Below, one piece after another: positions 60,834 to 64,000 of a stretch of DNA of 64,000 nucleotides. Source of the DNA: Acidobacteriota bacterium. Lineage in GTDB: Bacteria; Acidobacteriota; Blastocatellia; Chloracidobacteriales; Chloracidobacteriaceae. A program made the position numbers and the translations under genes. The stretch lies in contig JACQXX010000107.1 in assembly GCA_016208495.1 (NCBI GenBank), positions 56,630 to 120,629 on the forward strand, in the 5' to 3' direction. The notes below the pieces were generated by a model, which saw nothing but the letters and a program-made list of their open reading frames with translations, was not told where the DNA came from and did not search any database. Each line of letters opens with the position of its first letter. Position 1 is the stretch's first letter.

Positions 60834-61529
60834 ATGAGTCACACCGAGTTTTATTTTGCCAAAATTGCCGCCGCTTTTGTTCGTGGGACACTTTCAGATT
60901 CAACACTCATTCCAGGTCAGCTTGAAGAACTATGGACGGCGCCACTGGAAGCATTGCTTGAGTCAGAAATTGAAGCCATTGTTCAGTTTGGCCTTGATCA
61001 GGGATTGAGGCTCCATCGCTTTAAGCGAACCATGGGACTGGCGCGTGTTCATCGGGTTTTGGGTATTTTGAAAGGGATGTCACCGGAAGCTTTGCTCGAT
61101 ATCGGGAGTGGTCGCGGAGCTTTTTTATGGCCACTCATCGAGGAATTTCCAGAAATTCCAGTTACGGCCATTGATTGCGACCTCAAACGGGTCATTGATA
61201 TCCGTGCTGTTGGCAGTGGGGGAATTCCCCGTCTTTCTGCCCATGAAATGGATGTGATGAATCTGAACTTTCTCGATCACGCTTTCGACGTAGTCACGGC
61301 CCTTGAGGTCCTGGAGCACATTCCAGCATTTGAACAGGCAATCCGTGAATGTTGTCGCGTGGCCCGGCGGTTTGTCATTATCAGCGTTCCTTCACACGAA
61401 GATGACAACCCGGAACATATTCATCTCTTTGATCAGACCCGACTGGTTGAAACACTGAGAGCATCCGGTGCCAATCGAGTTACCTGCGAGTATGTTCTCA
61501 ACCACCTGATTGTGGTGGCGGGTATGTGA
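60834..61529 (+). CDS. Class I SAM-dependent methyltransferase
   Basis: A 231-residue methyltransferase. Motif I, LLDIGSGRGAFLWPLI, lies near residue 81; motif II ends in AIDCDLKRV; motif IV is VVTALEVLEHIPAFEQA, whose E-x-x-E-H resembles the metal-binding cluster of Hen1-type RNA 2'-O-methyltransferases but also occurs in ordinary type-11 enzymes. RRFVIISVPSHEDDNPEHIHLF follows (shown as two adjoining parts RRFVIISVPS and HEDDNPEHIHLF). The gene is followed by an RNA ligase and an end-healing kinase, so a nucleic-acid substrate is possible. Upstream frame extension to 60744 is repeat-encoded and rejected. Confidence 0.85.
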   Translation: MSHTEFYFAKIAAAFVRGTLSDSTLIPGQLEELWTAPLEALLESEIEAIVQFGLDQGLRLHRFKRTMGLARVHRVLGILKGMSPEALLDIGSGRGAFLWPLIEEFPEIPVTAIDCDLKRVIDIRAVGSGGIPRLSAHEMDVMNLNFLDHAFDVVTALEVLEHIPAFEQAIRECCRVARRFVIISVPSHEDDNPEHIHLFDQTRLVETLRASGANRVTCEYVLNHLIVVAGM

Positions 61530-61601
61530 GTTCCGCGCTTCCGGGTTTTCGAATTTATGTCCTTTTTGTTATTAAATCTCGGAACCCGAAACACTGATCC
61601 T

Positions 61602-62393
61602 ATGCCTGACGACTTGTTTAAATTCCCACGCACACCCCATCTGACTGGCTCTCGAATTCAACCGGGTGATGAAGACCTGGAACAACTGAGCCTGGACGAC
61701 CTGACCGACCAGACTGTCGTGGTTGAAGAAAAAGTTGATGGGGCCAACGCGGCCATTAGTTTTTCAGAAACTGGACAGCTTCAGCTCCAAAGCCGGGGAC
61801 ATTTTTTACTTGGTGGCGCCCGAGAACGGCATTTCAACCTGTTTAAACAATGGGCAACCAGTTTAACGCCCAACCTGTGGGAAGTTCTAGGACACCAATA
61901 TGTGCTCTATGGCGAATGGGTCTATGCTAAGCACACCGTTTTTTATGATCTTCTGCCACATTACTTTTTGGAATTCGATGTTCTGGATACAGAAAATTCA
62001 GAGTTCCTCAGTACTGACCGACGAGCTGCTCTGCTGGCGGGGTTGCCCATTGTCTCGGTACCGGTGCTCTTTACGGGCAAAATTATGTCAATTCAGGCGC
62101 TTTTGAACCTCATGGGACACTCAACTTTTATTTCTGATTCGCACCTGGAAAACCTGGCTTACGCTTGTCGCGAACTTGGTTTGGATGAAACCCGTGCGCT
62201 GAAAGAAACTGATCCTAACCCCTTGATGGAAGGCTTGTATTTGAAAATAGAAACCGATGGCCGTGTATGCAGACGGTTTAAATATGTTCGGGAAACATTT
62301 TTACAGGCGGTTGATCAGGCTCAAGGTCACTGGCTCGACCGCCCGATCATTCCCAATCTTTTAAAACCGGATGTTGATTTATACAGTTTGTAG
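61602..62393 (+). CDS. ATP-dependent RNA ligase (Rnl2-like nucleotidyltransferase)
   Basis: A 263-residue ligase of the covalent nucleotidyltransferase superfamily. Motif I is EEKVDGANA with the AMP-accepting Lys44; motif III is YGEWVYAKHTVFYD; motif IV is MEGLYLKIE; motif V is RRFKYVR. It lacks a large C-terminal domain, as in small bacterial RNA ligases. It should seal 5'-phosphate and 3'-OH RNA ends. It lies between a methyltransferase and an HD-Pnk-like kinase. ATG 61602 fits the family start better than the frame from 61557. The last residues LYSL and the TAG stop come from a MITE-like element. Confidence 0.88.
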   Translation: MPDDLFKFPRTPHLTGSRIQPGDEDLEQLSLDDLTDQTVVVEEKVDGANAAISFSETGQLQLQSRGHFLLGGARERHFNLFKQWATSLTPNLWEVLGHQYVLYGEWVYAKHTVFYDLLPHYFLEFDVLDTENSEFLSTDRRAALLAGLPIVSVPVLFTGKIMSIQALLNLMGHSTFISDSHLENLAYACRELGLDETRALKETDPNPLMEGLYLKIETDGRVCRRFKYVRETFLQAVDQAQGHWLDRPIIPNLLKPDVDLYSL

Positions 62394-62470
62394 TCAGTAG
62401 TTCACTAAGTTCATTTGGCTGAGTCACTTAAATGTTTTCTCATACAGGAATCCCATTGCAAGTTGGTATA
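62379..62470. repeat. MITE-like element, copy 4 (inverted)
   Basis: Complement of copies 1-3: it starts TTATACAGTTTGTAG and ends TTGGTATA. Its first 15 bases encode the end of the RNA ligase. A further partial copy in direct orientation (ACCACTTTGGAATTGAATCC then CTCGCATTATG) follows at about 62472-62502. Confidence 0.85.
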
Positions 62471-62567
62471 AACCACTTTGGAATTGAATCCTCGCATTAT
62501 GCAAAGGCTAAAATATTGAAAAGATTGTATTTCCCTCAGCCCTTAGCCCGATACCCGCAACCCTAAT

Positions 62568-63767
62568 ATGTCATTCTCATCCTGGAATTTCCCATTCTGC
62601 CCCGAACCTCCTTCCTGGGAATTGAACTGGGAGCAGCTTGAATCGGAATTCGTTTGGCTTCAGGCACTGCGTGATTGCTCACTGGATCAAACTTTGCACG
62701 CTGTGAATGACGATGCTCTGATCCAAACCCGAATGATTTGCGAGGCGCTGGTTTCAAGTCAAAAGTGGCGGATGCTTCCAGCGGTTGAGCGGTCAATCCT
62801 CTTTGCGACAGCCCTGCTTCGGGATATTGCCAAACCTGAATGTACGATTTTTGACCCGGAAGGTCAGATTTCCTGCCGTGGGCATCAACGCCGGGGAATG
62901 TACAAAGCGCGGTTGATCCTGTGGGATGACGTGTTTTTCCAGACAAACCCGGTGCCATTTCTGATTCGTGAAATGATCGTCAACCTGATTCGGTACTCAG
63001 GCTTGCCAGTTCATTGCCTTGACCAGGCGGATCCAGCCCGGTTGGTGATTCAGGCCAGTCAAACTGTGAGGTGTGACTGGCTGGCATTACTGTCAGAAAC
63101 CGATTCCGAGAATTGCCACCCTGCTTACAAAGCCGAACGGCTGGACCAAATTGAGTTGTTTCGGGAGTTCTGTCGCGAATATGGCTGCCTGACCCATCCA
63201 TTTGCATTTGCTTCAGACCACAGCCGATTTGTCTATTTTCGGAGTGAACCAGACAAACTCCCCTATGATGCCTATGACACAACCCGATTTGAGGTGGTGC
63301 TGCTGGTGGGCATCCCTGGCGCCGGAAAAGATACCTGGATTTTGAATTGTGCCGGAAGCTTGCCAATTATTTCGCTTGATGAACTTCGACTCAGTCTCGA
63401 TATTTCACCGGAAGACAATCAGGGTTCAGTGATCTCAGCCGCTAAAACCCAGGCCCGGGAATACCTTCGCCGCCAGCAACCATTTGTCTGGAATGCCACA
63501 AATATAATGGCTGCCCGGCGAAGCCAGTTGATTGACTTGTTTGCGGCCTATCAGGCACGCGTCAGAATTGTCTATGTGGAAGCCCCGCTGCAGACTGTTT
63601 TGCGACGAAATGCTCACCGCGAATCGGCTGTCCCGAATCGGGTTATTTACAAATTTGCCTCCAAACTGGACATTCCGAATCGGACCGAAGCCCATACGGT
63701 TCATTATGTTATTGACGGAAGCTTTCTCGAAAACTGGTGGACCCAATGGCCCTTCGGTGAAGATTAG
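62568..63767 (+). CDS. HD-Pnk-like RNA end-healing enzyme (HD domain plus polynucleotide kinase)
   Basis: A 399-residue protein. The N-terminal half (about 35-220) aligns in pattern with the HD phosphoesterase domain of HD-Pnk (TRMICEALVSSQKW, ALLRDIAKPE, RGHQRRGMYKARLILW). The C-terminal half (about 240-399) is a P-loop 5'-OH polynucleotide kinase: GIPGAGKDTW (about 248-257), ISLDELRLSL, WNATNIMAARRSQLIDLF and LRRNAHRESAVPNRVI. Its family heals broken RNA or DNA ends for ligation. The usual HD histidines look replaced: Arg85 stands where H of HD is expected, and Gln53 where an earlier His is usual. Kinase residues look intact. It follows the RNA ligase by 174 bp containing a MITE-like element. 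Confidence 0.85.
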   Translation: MSFSSWNFPFCPEPPSWELNWEQLESEFVWLQALRDCSLDQTLHAVNDDALIQTRMICEALVSSQKWRMLPAVERSILFATALLRDIAKPECTIFDPEGQISCRGHQRRGMYKARLILWDDVFFQTNPVPFLIREMIVNLIRYSGLPVHCLDQADPARLVIQASQTVRCDWLALLSETDSENCHPAYKAERLDQIELFREFCREYGCLTHPFAFASDHSRFVYFRSEPDKLPYDAYDTTRFEVVLLVGIPGAGKDTWILNCAGSLPIISLDELRLSLDISPEDNQGSVISAAKTQAREYLRRQQPFVWNATNIMAARRSQLIDLFAAYQARVRIVYVEAPLQTVLRRNAHRESAVPNRVIYKFASKLDIPNRTEAHTVHYVIDGSFLENWWTQWPFGED

Positions 63768-63911
63768 GTAATTTTTGACCCTCGCCAAAATATTTCTAAA
63801 CACGAAATATTTGAAAAACACGAATAAAATCAAATATTTACCAGATTCAACCCGTCGGTTGCAGCAATTCTTTGTTTGGAAAACAAAAGCCAAAAAAGAT
63901 AAACTGAAGGG

Positions 63912-64000
63912 ATGACAAACACCAAACAACCGGGAATCAAAGAGCGAACATTTGAAGAAATCTTCGGGAAAGTCAGCGCGAAGTTTGATGAAATCGAGGA
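63912..64000 (+). CDS. Partial hypothetical protein at the right edge
   Basis: An open frame from ATG 63912 (MTNTKQPGIKERTFEEIFGK) runs out of the window after 29 codons. It is charged and helix-prone with no recognisable motif. GAAGGG precedes the ATG, but at very short spacing. It lies 144 bp after the HD-Pnk-like gene; the gap contains an ACACGAAATATTTGAAAAACACG repeat. Confidence 0.45.
   Translation, partial: MTNTKQPGIKERTFEEIFGKVSAKFDEIE

Overview
The window reads as chromosomal DNA of an acidobacterium. I infer this from the acidobacterial-type VWFA-related secreted protein (33480-35702), a winged-helix/membrane/TPR regulator (30025-31983), several large Ser/Thr kinases fused to other domains, and many small families typical of Blastocatellia-like genomes (Uma2, DUF29, DUF5678 with an aspartic protease). 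The class is a guess. I saw no rRNA, tRNA, CRISPR array, phage or plasmid backbone. About 59 genes can be supported, including one cut off at each end of the window.

Layout. 1-1.6 kb: start of a minus-strand group 3b-type NiFe hydrogenase operon (iron-sulfur subunit, then a cyclic-nucleotide-binding-domain gene running off the left edge). 1.8-14 kb: an exported serine hydrolase, a lipoprotein, two MacB-type ABC permeases, an orphan antitoxin-like protein, a Tat-exported amine oxidase overlapping a CapA-like lipoprotein, and exported or membrane hypotheticals. 14.1-23.1 kb: three unusual Ser/Thr kinases (kinase-FGE, kinase-macro domain, propeller-sensor-kinase) with a REP-associated transposase between the first two. 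23-29.5 kb: small genes, including a DUF5678/aspartic-protease pair, a MazEF-like toxin-antitoxin pair, an acetyltransferase and a cysteine-synthase-like enzyme. 30-44.5 kb: regulator, acetyltransferases (one apparently frameshifted), VWA protein, nitrilase, CoA-binding protein, Uma2, DUF29, tyrosine phosphatase, HIT protein, two MFS exporters and MutM. 44.7-53 kb: YfhO-like membrane protein, CLC chloride transporter, SugE/Gdx exporter, HAD phosphatase, a membrane HEXXH protein and an HlyD-type adaptor. 53.7-57.4 kb: DUF2878 membrane protein and an XPB-like helicase followed by a Bax1-like (DUF790) nuclease. 57.5-64 kb: a small hypothetical, RibA, an NtrC-type regulator, then methyltransferase, RNA ligase and HD-Pnk-like end-healing kinase in a row.

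The most striking signal is non-coding. Nearly every larger gap holds short tandem arrays of 7-8 bp units (TGACAAGG, TTAGTGG, CCCTGAA, GAAGAAT, TACTGAC, GGCTGAA, CCCCAAG/CCCTGAG). At about ten loci the array occurs twice in opposite orientation around a spacer, so that the locus could fold into a long hairpin. Multi-hairpin REP-like elements (several around the transposase), a roughly 95-110 bp MITE-like element with TTATACCA/TGGTATAA ends, and a GTCAGTACCACCTGCG repeat are interspersed. At least nine genes have their stop codon and last residues inside such a repeat, so the repeats appear to have settled exactly at gene ends.

Candidate systems worth following are the kinase-macro fusion, the propeller-sensor Ser/Thr kinase, the bacterial XPB-Bax1 repair pair, the RNA-repair cassette whose HD phosphoesterase domain lacks expected metal ligands, and the repeat architecture with its likely driving transposase.
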